Shown piece after piece: positions 1-8,134 of a stretch of DNA of 64,000 nt. Position 1 is the stretch's first letter. The number at the start of each line of letters is the position of its first letter. The DNA is from Aureivirga sp. CE67 (GTDB lineage: Bacteria > Bacteroidota > Bacteroidia > Flavobacteriales > Flavobacteriaceae): contig NZ_JADOTV010000005.1 in the NCBI RefSeq assembly GCF_015767245.1, positions 124,001 to 188,000 of the forward strand, written 5' to 3'. Under the pieces are notes generated by a model. That model ran no database searches. It was given only the letters and a program-made list of their open reading frames with translations, and was not told the DNA's origin. Both the position numbers and the translations under genes were made by a program.

Positions 1-16
1 AATCAAATTCTAGAAA

Positions 17-517
17 ATGGAAACAAAAAATTGGTTGATAGAAAAAGAATATCTTTTAGAGAAATTTACTGGAAAAGCAGCATGGACTTATATAGAGATT
101 CCAGAAATCAAACCAAATAAAAATATGCCTTTTGGTTGGGTAATTGTTTCAGGATTTATTGATGATTTTAAATTAGAGAAAATAAAATTGATGCCAAAAG
201 GAAATGGAAATCTATTTTTGGCTGTGAATGCTAAAATTCGAAAAAAGATTAAAAAAGAAGCAGGAGCGAAGGCTTTTTTAAAATTGAATATCGAAAATGC
301 TCCTAGCGAAATTCCTGAAGAAATCATGGAATGTTTTGCAAATGAATCGAAAAAAGTCTACACCAATTTTTTAAACTTAAAAAAAGAACAACAACAAACT
401 TTTCTAAATTGGATTTATAGCGCAAAAAGTGAAGATCAAAAAGCAGAAAGAATTATTGACATGATGGATAAATTAGCTAGAGGTGATCATTTTTTTACTA
501 GAAAAGAGAAAACATAA
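17..517 (+). CDS. YdeI/OmpD-associated family protein (DUF1905 + OmdA)
   Basis: A 166-aa soluble protein. Residues about 18-100 resemble DUF1905, with the conserved FGWVIVSG stretch and a GNGNLFLAVNAKIRKKI segment. Residues about 105-160 resemble the OmdA (YdeI/OmpD-associated) helical tail, with FLNWIYSAKSEDQKAERI. The family is linked by name to bacteriocin protection, but its biochemical role is unknown. There is no signal peptide or membrane segment. The ATG at 17 is the first start in frame and gives the expected family length. It is convergent with the outer-membrane protein gene that follows and shares a hairpin terminator with it. The family call is from recognition of the sequence; the function is unassigned. 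Confidence 0.8.
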   Translation: METKNWLIEKEYLLEKFTGKAAWTYIEIPEIKPNKNMPFGWVIVSGFIDDFKLEKIKLMPKGNGNLFLAVNAKIRKKIKKEAGAKAFLKLNIENAPSEIPEEIMECFANESKKVYTNFLNLKKEQQQTFLNWIYSAKSEDQKAERIIDMMDKLARGDHFFTRKEKT

Positions 518-541
518 AAAAAGCTGTCCGAAGACAGCTTT
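514..541. terminator. Hairpin terminator between convergent genes
   Basis: Nine-base stem AAAGCTGTC (520-528), loop CGAA, GACAGCTTT (533-541). The A-run at 514-520 gives a T-tract on the minus strand, so it mainly serves the minus-strand gene ending at 571. Read on the plus strand it is followed only by a weak T-stretch. Confidence 0.75.
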
Positions 542-570
542 AATAAAAGTGTTTGATTTTGACTTGTTTA

Positions 571-1416
571 TTAAAATTTGGTGTAAATACCGAAGCTTAA
601 AGCGTTTTTCCTTGCAACCAAGTTTCCAGAAAATGCGCTATTCGTTCCGATTACTGCACCAAACTTAGGAGTGATCTCTCCTAAAATCTTAAATCCGTAA
701 GCAATAAACTCTTGATTATCTAAATATAATCCTGTTTGTAAATTAGACATTGGAAGTGCAATTTCTCCATCTTCAAAAGATTCTAAAACATGAATTCCTC
801 CAATTACCCAAATTCTATTTATGAATTTAATTCCACCTTCTAAATTAGCTACAACACTGTTGCTATATTTATTTGTTTTGAAGTTGAAACCAAAATTACC
901 TTGAAGATACACTTTTTCCCATCCTTTTCCAATATTAATTGTTGGAATAATTTCCCAAGCATCGTATCCTGTTCTTAGTCCAGTTTCATTATCAAAATCT
1001 GAAGTATTGATTCCAATATTTAACTGACCTGAAACAACAACACCTTTATCTATCAGCTTTTGTTGTACTCCAACGGTAATATTTCCAAGTCCAGAAAAGT
1101 CTCCTTCTTTAATTGTTAATGGATGTGTAGGGTTATCAACAATATCTCCTGTCTTCAAAATTTTATATGGAAGGTCTATTAAAACCGTTGTTTTATCTGT
1201 AATTCCATATTTTGCATAAATTTGTAAAGTATTGTCTGTTATTTTTCTAGAAGTTCTATAAGTATTGTCATTTGTACCAAAAAGCCTCGAATATTCGTTT
1301 ATATTAGAGAAACCAGCTTGTACATACCATTCATTTTTTTTCTGTGTCCAAGCGCTTTGTGCATAAATACTTAGAGAAAGAAAAAATGCACACAGAATCA
1401 AATACGTTTTTTTCAT
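571..1416 (-). CDS. Predicted outer-membrane beta-barrel protein
   Basis: A 281-aa protein with a Sec signal peptide (MKKTYLILCAFFLSLSIYAQ, cleavage after the AQ near residue 20). The rest alternates short polar turns with amphipathic strands rich in aromatic residues and glycine, and it ends in a terminal Phe (YTKF), the usual C-terminal signature of barrels inserted by BamA. It resembles the short transporter-type or MetA-pathway barrels common in Flavobacteriia. Cargo and function are not evident. It is divergent from the DUF4175 gene (41-bp gap) and convergent with the YdeI-like gene. I am confident of the barrel, but the family is uncertain. Confidence 0.7.
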   Translation of the reverse strand: MKKTYLILCAFFLSLSIYAQSAWTQKKNEWYVQAGFSNINEYSRLFGTNDNTYRTSRKITDNTLQIYAKYGITDKTTVLIDLPYKILKTGDIVDNPTHPLTIKEGDFSGLGNITVGVQQKLIDKGVVVSGQLNIGINTSDFDNETGLRTGYDAWEIIPTINIGKGWEKVYLQGNFGFNFKTNKYSNSVVANLEGGIKFINRIWVIGGIHVLESFEDGEIALPMSNLQTGLYLDNQEFIAYGFKILGEITPKFGAVIGTNSAFSGNLVARKNALSFGIYTKF

Positions 1417-1457
1417 AATTATATTAACTTTACGTTTTTACTAACTATTTAAATAAA

Positions 1458-4400
1458 TTGTCTGTTTTGCAATCCATTCATTACATAAAAGATAAGTTAA
1501 AATTCTTTATCAAAAAATATTATCGAAACGAATTATTAAAAGGAAGCATTTTATTTTTTAGTTTCGGATTGCTTTATTTTATTGGTACTCTGTTTGTTGA
1601 GCATTTCTTTTGGTTGAAATCTTCTTACAGAGCTTTGCTGTTTTGGATGTTTATTTTGGTAGAATTAATTTTATTAATTCGTTTTATTTTTCTTCCAATT
1701 TTTAAATTAATCGGTTTGCAAAAAGGAATTTCGAATGAAGATGCTTCAAAAATCATCGGAAATCATTTTCCTGAAGTAGGAGATAAGCTTTTAAATGTTT
1801 TACAGTTGGGAGCTTCGGATGCAAAATCAGAATTATTATTAGCTAGTATTGAACAAAAAAGTAAAGAGTTACAACCGATTCCTTTTAAAAAGGCAATTAA
1901 TTTTAAAACAAACGTAAAATATCTTCGCTACGCAGCTTTTCCACTTGGAATTATTTTTATCACACTTTTGACTGGAGATGTAAAAATATTTAATGATAGT
2001 TTAGGTAGAGTAGTTCAGTATCAAAAAGAATTTGAGCCACCAGCACCGTTTAAATTTCATCTTTTGCATGAAAATTTAAAAGCAGTAGAAGGGAGCTCGC
2101 TTCCAATAACCCTTGAAATTATTGGTGATGTGTTACCAGAAAATGTAGAAATTCATTTTGATGGTGAAAATTATCTTTTGACTAAAAATGATTTAGGAGC
2201 TTTTGAATTTACTTTTCAAAACATTCAAAAACCTGTTGATTTCTATTTTGAAGCAAATGGTTATGCTTCTAAAAATTATAAAATTGATTTAGTAAATGCT
2301 CCTGTGATTACTGATTTTGAAATGTTATTAAGTTATCCAGCTTATACAAACAAGAAAAAAGAAACAGTAAAAAACACAGGAAATATCGTGATTCCTGAAG
2401 GAACAAATGTGGAATGGATTGTTAAAACTAATAATACAGAAAATGTAGCATTCAATTCTGAAGAAATTGAAAGTTTTACAAAATCTAATGATAATAATTC
2501 AGAGTATCATTTTAAGAAAAGAATTTTTAAACCAATAAATTATACAATTTCTTCTTCTAATAAAGCTTTGAAAGATTATGAAGTTCTACAATTTTCTATT
2601 GAAACGATTTCAGATGCTTCTCCAAAAATTGATGTGATTACGAATATCGATTCTATTTCTCGTGGGCCAGCTTTTTTCAAAGGACAAGTTTCGGATGATT
2701 ATGGAATTTCGAAATTGCAATTGGTTTATTTTGATGAAAAAAATCCTGAAAACCAGAAGATTTATCGTTTTCCAATAAATACGGAGAGTTATCAACAATT
2801 TCAATATGTTTTTCCACAACACTTAAAGATTGAAGATGGCGTTTCTTATGCTTTTTATTTTGAAGTATTTGATAATGATATTCTTCATGGAAATAAATCT
2901 GCAAAAACAAAGACATTTAGTTATTATAAAAAGACGCAAAAAGAAGTTCAAAACGAATTAATCAAAGAACAAAAACAGTCGATTGATAAGTTGGAAGATG
3001 CTTTAGAAAACACAAAAGAGAATTCTAAAGAGTTGAAAAATTTTGAAGATAATCTACAAAAGTCTGAGAAAATGCAATGGTCTGATAAGAAAAAATTAGA
3101 GCAATTTTTGAAAAGACAAGAGCAGTATAATGAAATGTTGGAAAAACAAGCGGAGACTTTAAAGCAAAATTTCCAAGAGCAGAAGTCAAATGATCTAGAA
3201 GAACGATTAAGAGAAGATCAGGAAGCTATTGAAGAAAGATTAAATGAAGCAGAAGATCTTGAAAAACAAAAGAAACTTCTGGAAGAATTAAAAGAACTTT
3301 CGGAGAAATTAAATAAAGAAGATTTAGTTGAAAAACTGAAACAATTAGCAAAACAACAAGAAGCACAGGAGCAAAGCTTAGAAAGAGTTTTAGAATTGAC
3401 AAAGCGTTTTTATGTAGAGCAAAAGGCAAATGATATTGCGAAAAAATTAGAAGATTTAGCTAAAAAACAAGAAGAACTTGCAGAGAATAAAGATAATAAA
3501 TCTTTAGAAGAGCAGAAAAAAGCGCAAGATGAATTGGCTAAAGAATTTGAAAAATTGAAGAAAGCATTGGAAGAACTTCGAAAAGATAATGAGGAGTTAA
3601 AACAACCAATGCAATTACCTGATACAAAGTTTGAAGAAAATCAAGTTTCTAAGGAATTAGAAAAAATTGAGAAAAAGCAAGATGAACAATTAAAAAATCA
3701 GGAAAAAACGGAAGGTGAAAAATCTTCAGATTCTGAGAAAAAAGATTCTGAAAAAGGAGAGAAAAAAGACGGAGAAAAACAAAATAGCGATAAGAAGGAC
3801 GGTCAAAAAAACGACGAAGAAAAGAAAGAAGGAGAAAAACAAGACGGAGAGAAACAGGATTCTGAGAAAAAAGAAGAAGAGCAAAATAAGAAGCAAGGAG
3901 GAAAACAACCTTCTAATCAGCAAAAGCAAAATTCACCTCAGAAAAACCAGAAAAAAGCTAGTCAGCAGATGCAAAATATTAGCATGCAAATGATGCAGAT
4001 GATGCAACAACAATCTGGTGATATGATTCAAGAAGATATTGAAACACTTCGTTTGATTGTTGAAAATCTATTGACTTTTTCTTTTGAACAAGAAGATTTA
4101 ATGAAACGATTTGAAAGCGCTTCTACAAAGCATCCATCTTTTGCTTCAAATATCAAATTACAGCAAAAATTAAAACAACATTTCGAACATATTGATGATA
4201 GCTTATATGTCTTATCGTTACGAACACCAAAATTGTCCAATAGAGTTTTAGAAGATGTTTCTAATATTCATTATTACATAGAAAATTCATTTGAACATTT
4301 TACAGAAAATCAATATGAAACTGGACTTTCAGATCAACAATTTATCATCACTGGAGCAAATAATTTAGCCTTATTATTGAGTGAATTATTAAATAATATG

Positions 4401-5114
4401 CAATCTCCACCGCCATTTCCTGGGCAAGGAGAAGGAAATTCACAGGATCAGAATTCCTTTAGTTTACCTGATATAATCCAACAACATGATGAAATGATGG
4501 AGAAAATGAAAGAAGGGCAGAAACCAGGAGAGAAAGGTAAAGAAAGTGAACAGCAAGGCCAGAAACAAGGGCAAGGCGAACAGCAGGGGCAAGGTGAAAA
4601 AGGTCTGCAAAAAGGAGGACAGAAACAGGGAGGAAAATCTCAAGGGCAGAGTGGACAAGGAAACCAAAATGGTGAAGGAGATAACTCTGAACAAGAGAGT
4701 GAAGAATTGTATGAGATTTATAAGAAGCAAGCGAAATTACGTCAAGCTTTAGAGGACTATTTAGAAAAAAATGGTAAGAAAGGAAAAGGAGGAAATGGTT
4801 CGAAAGCAGTTACAAAAATGAAACAATTAGAAAAACAATTGTTGGATCAAGGAGTAACAGAATCTTATAAACAGCAAATGCAATTATTAAAACATGAGCT
4901 TTTAAAACTGCAAAAAGCTGAGAAGGAACAAGGAAAAGATTCGAAAAGAGAATCGAATACAAATAAGACGGAATACGATTTTTATCAAATAGATTCTTTA
5001 AACTTGCCAAAGAATTTCTATAATAAAGATGAGATTTTACAAAGGCAATCTTTACCTTTACAGTCTATTTACAAGAAAAAAGTTCAAGAATATTTTCAAC
5101 AACAATTAAAATAA
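1458..5114 (+). CDS. DUF4175 family large membrane-anchored coiled-coil protein
   Basis: A 1218-aa protein of the flavobacterial DUF4175 family. There are two adjacent N-terminal transmembrane helices (about residues 28-50 and 57-82) and a third near 153-170. A probable Ig-like/beta region covers 190-480. A long coiled coil follows (about 490-720), then a Lys/Glu/Gly low-complexity stretch (about 740-850), a helical region, a Gln/Gly-rich stretch (about 1000-1095) and a final coiled coil. The function is unknown. The start is a TTG at 1458: it gives the usual amphipathic lead (FIKKYYRNELLKGS) into the first helix, and no ATG lies close by. It is followed by ybeY with a 5-bp gap. The DUF4175-ybeY-mnmG order is a familiar flavobacterial arrangement. 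Confidence 0.85.
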   Translation: MSVLQSIHYIKDKLKFFIKKYYRNELLKGSILFFSFGLLYFIGTLFVEHFFWLKSSYRALLFWMFILVELILLIRFIFLPIFKLIGLQKGISNEDASKIIGNHFPEVGDKLLNVLQLGASDAKSELLLASIEQKSKELQPIPFKKAINFKTNVKYLRYAAFPLGIIFITLLTGDVKIFNDSLGRVVQYQKEFEPPAPFKFHLLHENLKAVEGSSLPITLEIIGDVLPENVEIHFDGENYLLTKNDLGAFEFTFQNIQKPVDFYFEANGYASKNYKIDLVNAPVITDFEMLLSYPAYTNKKKETVKNTGNIVIPEGTNVEWIVKTNNTENVAFNSEEIESFTKSNDNNSEYHFKKRIFKPINYTISSSNKALKDYEVLQFSIETISDASPKIDVITNIDSISRGPAFFKGQVSDDYGISKLQLVYFDEKNPENQKIYRFPINTESYQQFQYVFPQHLKIEDGVSYAFYFEVFDNDILHGNKSAKTKTFSYYKKTQKEVQNELIKEQKQSIDKLEDALENTKENSKELKNFEDNLQKSEKMQWSDKKKLEQFLKRQEQYNEMLEKQAETLKQNFQEQKSNDLEERLREDQEAIEERLNEAEDLEKQKKLLEELKELSEKLNKEDLVEKLKQLAKQQEAQEQSLERVLELTKRFYVEQKANDIAKKLEDLAKKQEELAENKDNKSLEEQKKAQDELAKEFEKLKKALEELRKDNEELKQPMQLPDTKFEENQVSKELEKIEKKQDEQLKNQEKTEGEKSSDSEKKDSEKGEKKDGEKQNSDKKDGQKNDEEKKEGEKQDGEKQDSEKKEEEQNKKQGGKQPSNQQKQNSPQKNQKKASQQMQNISMQMMQMMQQQSGDMIQEDIETLRLIVENLLTFSFEQEDLMKRFESASTKHPSFASNIKLQQKLKQHFEHIDDSLYVLSLRTPKLSNRVLEDVSNIHYYIENSFEHFTENQYETGLSDQQFIITGANNLALLLSELLNNMQSPPPFPGQGEGNSQDQNSFSLPDIIQQHDEMMEKMKEGQKPGEKGKESEQQGQKQGQGEQQGQGEKGLQKGGQKQGGKSQGQSGQGNQNGEGDNSEQESEELYEIYKKQAKLRQALEDYLEKNGKKGKGGNGSKAVTKMKQLEKQLLDQGVTESYKQQMQLLKHELLKLQKAEKEQGKDSKRESNTNKTEYDFYQIDSLNLPKNFYNKDEILQRQSLPLQSIYKKKVQEYFQQQLK

Positions 5115-5119
5115 ATGAC

Positions 5120-5527
5120 ATGGTACTTTTCAATTACGAGTTAGATTTCGAATTAGATGATGAAGCAAGAATAACAGAGTGGATTGCTGCTTGTTTTGAA
5201 GAAACAGATTTTACAGAAGGTGAGATCAATTATATCTTTTGTGATGATGAATATTTGCATAGTCTAAATGTAAAATATTTAGATCATGATACTTTGACAG
5301 ATGTGATTAGTTTTGATTATACAATGGGAAAATTAATCAGTGGAGACATTTTTATTTCAGTTGAAAGAGTTCGCGAAAATGCTGTTGATTTAGGTCATAC
5401 TTTCGAGGAAGAATTACGTAGAGTTATGATTCATGGTGTTTTACATTATATGGGATATAAAGACAAAACTCCTGAGGAAAAGAAAATTATGAGAGATAAA
5501 GAAGATGAATGTCTTAACTTATTCTAA
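5120..5527 (+). CDS. ybeY: Endoribonuclease YbeY, 16S rRNA maturation
   Basis: A 135-aa metal-dependent RNase needed for 16S rRNA 3'-end maturation and ribosome quality control. The zinc-site motif is present as HGVLHYMGYKDKT, with two of the three canonical His residues. Third-position Lys-Asp replaces the common Asp-His, as I recall is usual in Bacteroidota homologues. The upstream segment LHSLNVKYLDHDTLTDVISF is the conserved substrate-side region. The start at 5120 was chosen because the ATG at 5115 is in another frame and stops after nine codons. It lies 5 bp after the DUF4175 stop, so the two are probably cotranscribed. Confidence 0.95.
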   Translation: MVLFNYELDFELDDEARITEWIAACFEETDFTEGEINYIFCDDEYLHSLNVKYLDHDTLTDVISFDYTMGKLISGDIFISVERVRENAVDLGHTFEEELRRVMIHGVLHYMGYKDKTPEEKKIMRDKEDECLNLF

Positions 5528-5554
5528 ATCTATTATTTAGGAAAACTCTAGTAT

Positions 5555-5582
5555 TTGAATTAAAATCCTTTTTGTACTTTTG
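5555..5582 (+). promoter_or_regulatory. mnmG promoter (Bacteroidota -33/-7)
   Basis: TTG (5555-5557), 17-nt spacer, TACTTTTG (5575-5582). This matches the Bacteroidota sigma-ABfr consensus TTG-N17-20-TAnnTTTG. The expected start of transcription is near 5588, which puts the parS-like palindrome inside the 5' leader. Confidence 0.75.
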
Positions 5583-5600
5583 CAAAAAATTTTAAATCAA

Positions 5601-5616
5601 TGTTCCACGTGGAACT
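5601..5616. other. parS-like centromere site 1
   Basis: TGTTCCACGTGGAACT contains the perfect 14-bp palindrome GTTCCACGTGGAAC (5602-5615) and matches the widely conserved ParB-binding consensus TGTTNCACGTGNAACA at 15 of 16 positions. It lies 10 bp before the mnmG (gidA) start, a gene often close to oriC. ParB binding is inferred. Confidence 0.8.
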
Positions 5617-5625
5617 TTTTTAAAT

Positions 5626-7503
5626 ATGAGTTTATTTACAACAACATATGACGTAATTGTCGTTGGTGGTGGACACGCAGGAAGTGAAGCTGCTGCAGCT
5701 AGTGCAAACTTAGGTGCAAAGACATTGCTTATAACAATGAGTTTACAGAACATCGCTCAGATGAGCTGTAATCCAGCAATGGGTGGAATTGCCAAAGGAC
5801 AAATTGTAAGAGAAATCGATGCACTTGGAGGATATAGTGGAATTGTAACCGATAAGACAGCTATTCAATTTAAAATGTTGAATAAGTCAAAAGGTCCTGC
5901 TATGTGGAGTCCAAGAGCACAAAGTGATCGTATGCGATTTGCTGAAGAGTGGAGAGTGATGTTAGAACATACTGACAATCTTGACATGTATCAGGAAATG
6001 GTAACGGGACTTATCATTGAAGACAACGAAATTAAAGGAGTAATTACTGCTTTAGGAATCGAGATAAAAGCAAAAACTGTAATCATCACTGCTGGAACTT
6101 TCTTAAATGGATTGATTCATATTGGAGAGAAAACATTTGGTGGAGGAAGAGCTGGTGAATCTGCTGCAAGAGGAATTACAGAAGACTTAGTAAAAGTTGG
6201 TTTTGAAGCTGGAAGAATGAAAACTGGAACACCTCCAAGAGTGGATGCTAGATCTTTAGATTATTCTAAAATGATTCCGCAACCAGGAGATGAAAACCCA
6301 GAGAAATTCTCTTATTTACCAACTTCTAAAAAATTAGAAACACAAAAAGATTGTTACATGACATATACTTCTAATGAAGTACATGATTTGTTACGTTCTG
6401 GATTTGATCGTTCTCCAATGTTCAACGGAAGAATTCAAAGTACTGGTCCGAGATATTGTCCTTCTATTGAAGATAAAATTGATCGTTTTGCTTCTAAAGA
6501 TAGACACCAAATTTTCGTGGAACCAGAAGGATGGAATACGATTGAAATGTATGTAAATGGTTTCTCTACTTCTTTACCAGAAGATGTTCAGGATAAAGCT
6601 TTACGTAAAGTAGCTGGATTTGAAAATGTGAAAGTGTTGCGTTATGGATATGCAATCGAGTACGATTATTTCCCACCAACACAGTTGAATCATACTTTGG
6701 AAACGAAGTTGGTTTCTAATCTTTTCTTCGCAGGACAGATTAATGGAACAACTGGATATGAAGAAGCTGCTGCGCAAGGATTAATGGCAGGTATAAATGC
6801 TGCTTTAAAAATTCAAGATAAAGAGCCATTTATTTTACAAAGAAATGAAGCTTATATTGGAGTTTTAATTGATGATTTAATTACGAAAGGAACAGAAGAG
6901 CCTTATCGTATGTTTACATCTCGTGCAGAATATCGTACGCTTTTAAGACAAGATAATGCAGATTTACGTTTGACGAAAAAGGCTTATGATTTAGGTTTAG
7001 CTTCTCAGGAGCGAATGGATTTAGTAGTGGATAAAGAAATCAAAACACAGATGTTTGTAGATTTCTTAAAAGAAACTTCTGTGCGTCCTGAAGAGATTAA
7101 TCCTATTTTGGAAGAAAAAAATACATCCGTGATACCACAATCGATGAAGATGTTTAAAATTCTTGCTCGTCCACAATTAGACTTTAATGATTTTAAAAGA
7201 TTAGAGAAAGTTGCTGCATTTATTGAAGAGCATAAATTGACACATGATATCATTGAGCAAACGGAAGTTCATGTAAAATATTCAGGATATATTGCAAAAG
7301 AAAAAAACAATGCAGATAAACTGAATCGTTTAGAAAATATTAAAATTCGTGATGATTTTGATTTTACAAAAGTGAAATCTTTATCGCATGAAGCAAGAGA
7401 GAAGTTGATGAAGATTCGTCCGAAAACGATTTCTCAAGCAAGTAGAATTAGTGGAGTTTCTCCAAGTGATATTTCTGTATTATTGGTTTATATGGGAAGA
7501 TAG
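5626..7503 (+). CDS. mnmG: tRNA uridine-5-carboxymethylaminomethyl modification enzyme MnmG (GidA)
   Basis: A 625-aa FAD protein that, with MnmE, installs the cmnm5 group on U34 of tRNAs using methylene-THF and glycine or ammonium. The dinucleotide fold begins at residue 10 with VVGGGHAGSEAA. The GidA signatures NPAMGGIAKGQIVREIDALG, GTFLNGLIHIG, RMKTGTPPR and GTTGYEEAAAQGL are all present. The C-terminal helical MnmE-contact domain ends with SRISGVSPSDISVLLVY. Length is standard. It has its own promoter and is flanked by parS-like sites at 5601 and 7679, so the locus is probably near the replication origin. A strong hairpin terminator follows at 7608. Confidence 0.98.
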   Translation: MSLFTTTYDVIVVGGGHAGSEAAAASANLGAKTLLITMSLQNIAQMSCNPAMGGIAKGQIVREIDALGGYSGIVTDKTAIQFKMLNKSKGPAMWSPRAQSDRMRFAEEWRVMLEHTDNLDMYQEMVTGLIIEDNEIKGVITALGIEIKAKTVIITAGTFLNGLIHIGEKTFGGGRAGESAARGITEDLVKVGFEAGRMKTGTPPRVDARSLDYSKMIPQPGDENPEKFSYLPTSKKLETQKDCYMTYTSNEVHDLLRSGFDRSPMFNGRIQSTGPRYCPSIEDKIDRFASKDRHQIFVEPEGWNTIEMYVNGFSTSLPEDVQDKALRKVAGFENVKVLRYGYAIEYDYFPPTQLNHTLETKLVSNLFFAGQINGTTGYEEAAAQGLMAGINAALKIQDKEPFILQRNEAYIGVLIDDLITKGTEEPYRMFTSRAEYRTLLRQDNADLRLTKKAYDLGLASQERMDLVVDKEIKTQMFVDFLKETSVRPEEINPILEEKNTSVIPQSMKMFKILARPQLDFNDFKRLEKVAAFIEEHKLTHDIIEQTEVHVKYSGYIAKEKNNADKLNRLENIKIRDDFDFTKVKSLSHEAREKLMKIRPKTISQASRISGVSPSDISVLLVYMGR

Positions 7504-7546
7504 TTTCGACTACGCTCAACTTCCAAGTTTCTACTTTGCTCAGCTT
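7501..7546. repeat. Tandem degenerate copies of a TTCGACTACGCTCA element
   Basis: Two 22-bp copies, 7501-7522 and 7525-7546, match at 17 of 22 positions. The first starts on the mnmG stop codon and can fold as AGTT...AACT around TCGACTACGCTC. The 14-mer TTCGACTACGCTCA recurs at 35750-35763, as an apical hairpin within a repeat B copy. Confidence 0.65.
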
Positions 7547-7607
7547 CTTTTTTTGCTGAATAAAGTATCTGAGTTTTGAAATTACAGAATTATATAAATA
7601 AAATATT

Positions 7608-7642
7608 AAGTCCTTTTCAGTTTTTGAAAAGGACTTTTTTTG
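7608..7642 (+). terminator. mnmG terminator
   Basis: Eleven-base perfect stem AAGTCCTTTTC (7608-7618) / GAAAAGGACTT (7626-7636), a 7-nt loop, then a T-run to 7641. A strong intrinsic terminator. Confidence 0.9.
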
Positions 7643-7678
7643 TAGAATTATTTTAGTTTTTATAATGTTTCACGGAAT

Positions 7679-7694
7679 AGTTCCACGTGGAACG
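7679..7694. other. parS-like centromere site 2
   Basis: The same perfect palindrome GTTCCACGTGGAAC (7680-7693), with A and G as outer bases, so 14 of 16 consensus positions match. A half-site TGTTTCAC (7666-7673) lies 6 bp upstream. It sits in non-coding AT-rich sequence 2.1 kb from site 1. Confidence 0.75.
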
Positions 7695-7961
7695 GTATCT
7701 CTTTTTTGAGTTAAATTTTCAATTTTTGAAGATAAAAGTCCTTTTATTATTGATTAAAAATCTTGATGTAAAATTATTTTCTGATCAACAATATTATACA
7801 AAAAGAAATAAAAACCTGTATTTATTCTTTGATAAAAAGTTGAAATTAAATTTCTTTTTTCTAGAATCTTTTGATTTTGAAAATAAAATTTATTCGAGTT
7901 GAGAAAAGCTATTATATTTGTTTTCTAAAAATTTCTAGAGGTTCTGTTTTGCAGAATTTTT

Positions 7962-8072
7962 GCGTTAGGGATTGCAGTGGTATCCTTTTGTTGTTTCTGA
8001 AAACAACAAAAGATATAACGGAAAGCCCGACCTTTTTTCTGAAGTGTAACGGAAGAAAAAATGGGAACGCCC
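7962..8072 (+). repeat. Repeat B copy 1 (structured intergenic element)
   Basis: Reads GCGTTAGGG ... GGGAACGCCC on the plus strand, the same sense as the methyltransferase gene that begins 62 bp later. Outer stem GCGTT/AACGC. Inner stem CTTTTGTTGTTT (7984-7995) / AAACAACAAAAG (8000-8011), perfect over 12 bp. It contains the family core GGAAAGCCCGACC. A TATATTTG box at 7913-7920 would place it in the mRNA leader. The stretch 7694-7961 before it is AT-rich and holds nothing else I can identify. Confidence 0.85.
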
Positions 8073-8134
8073 AAATAATAAAAAGAGAATTTTTAGAATT
8101 AAAAAAATTAATCCCCAAATACGAAACAAATACG

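Noticed and set aside
3715-3993. Overlapping frames inside the DUF4175 gene, including a Lys-rich 92-codon frame
   Set aside because: These are other-frame readings of the low-complexity Lys/Glu/Gln region of a clearly real gene.
7687-7902. A 71-codon plus-strand frame after the second parS-like site
   Set aside because: It is Phe/Leu/Lys-rich as expected from AT-rich non-coding DNA, has no domain, and has no promoter of its own.
7871-8134. Upstream extension of the methyltransferase reading frame
   Set aside because: The extra 88 codons cover repeat B and AT-rich DNA and do not resemble the enzyme family; the ATG at 8135 fits better.
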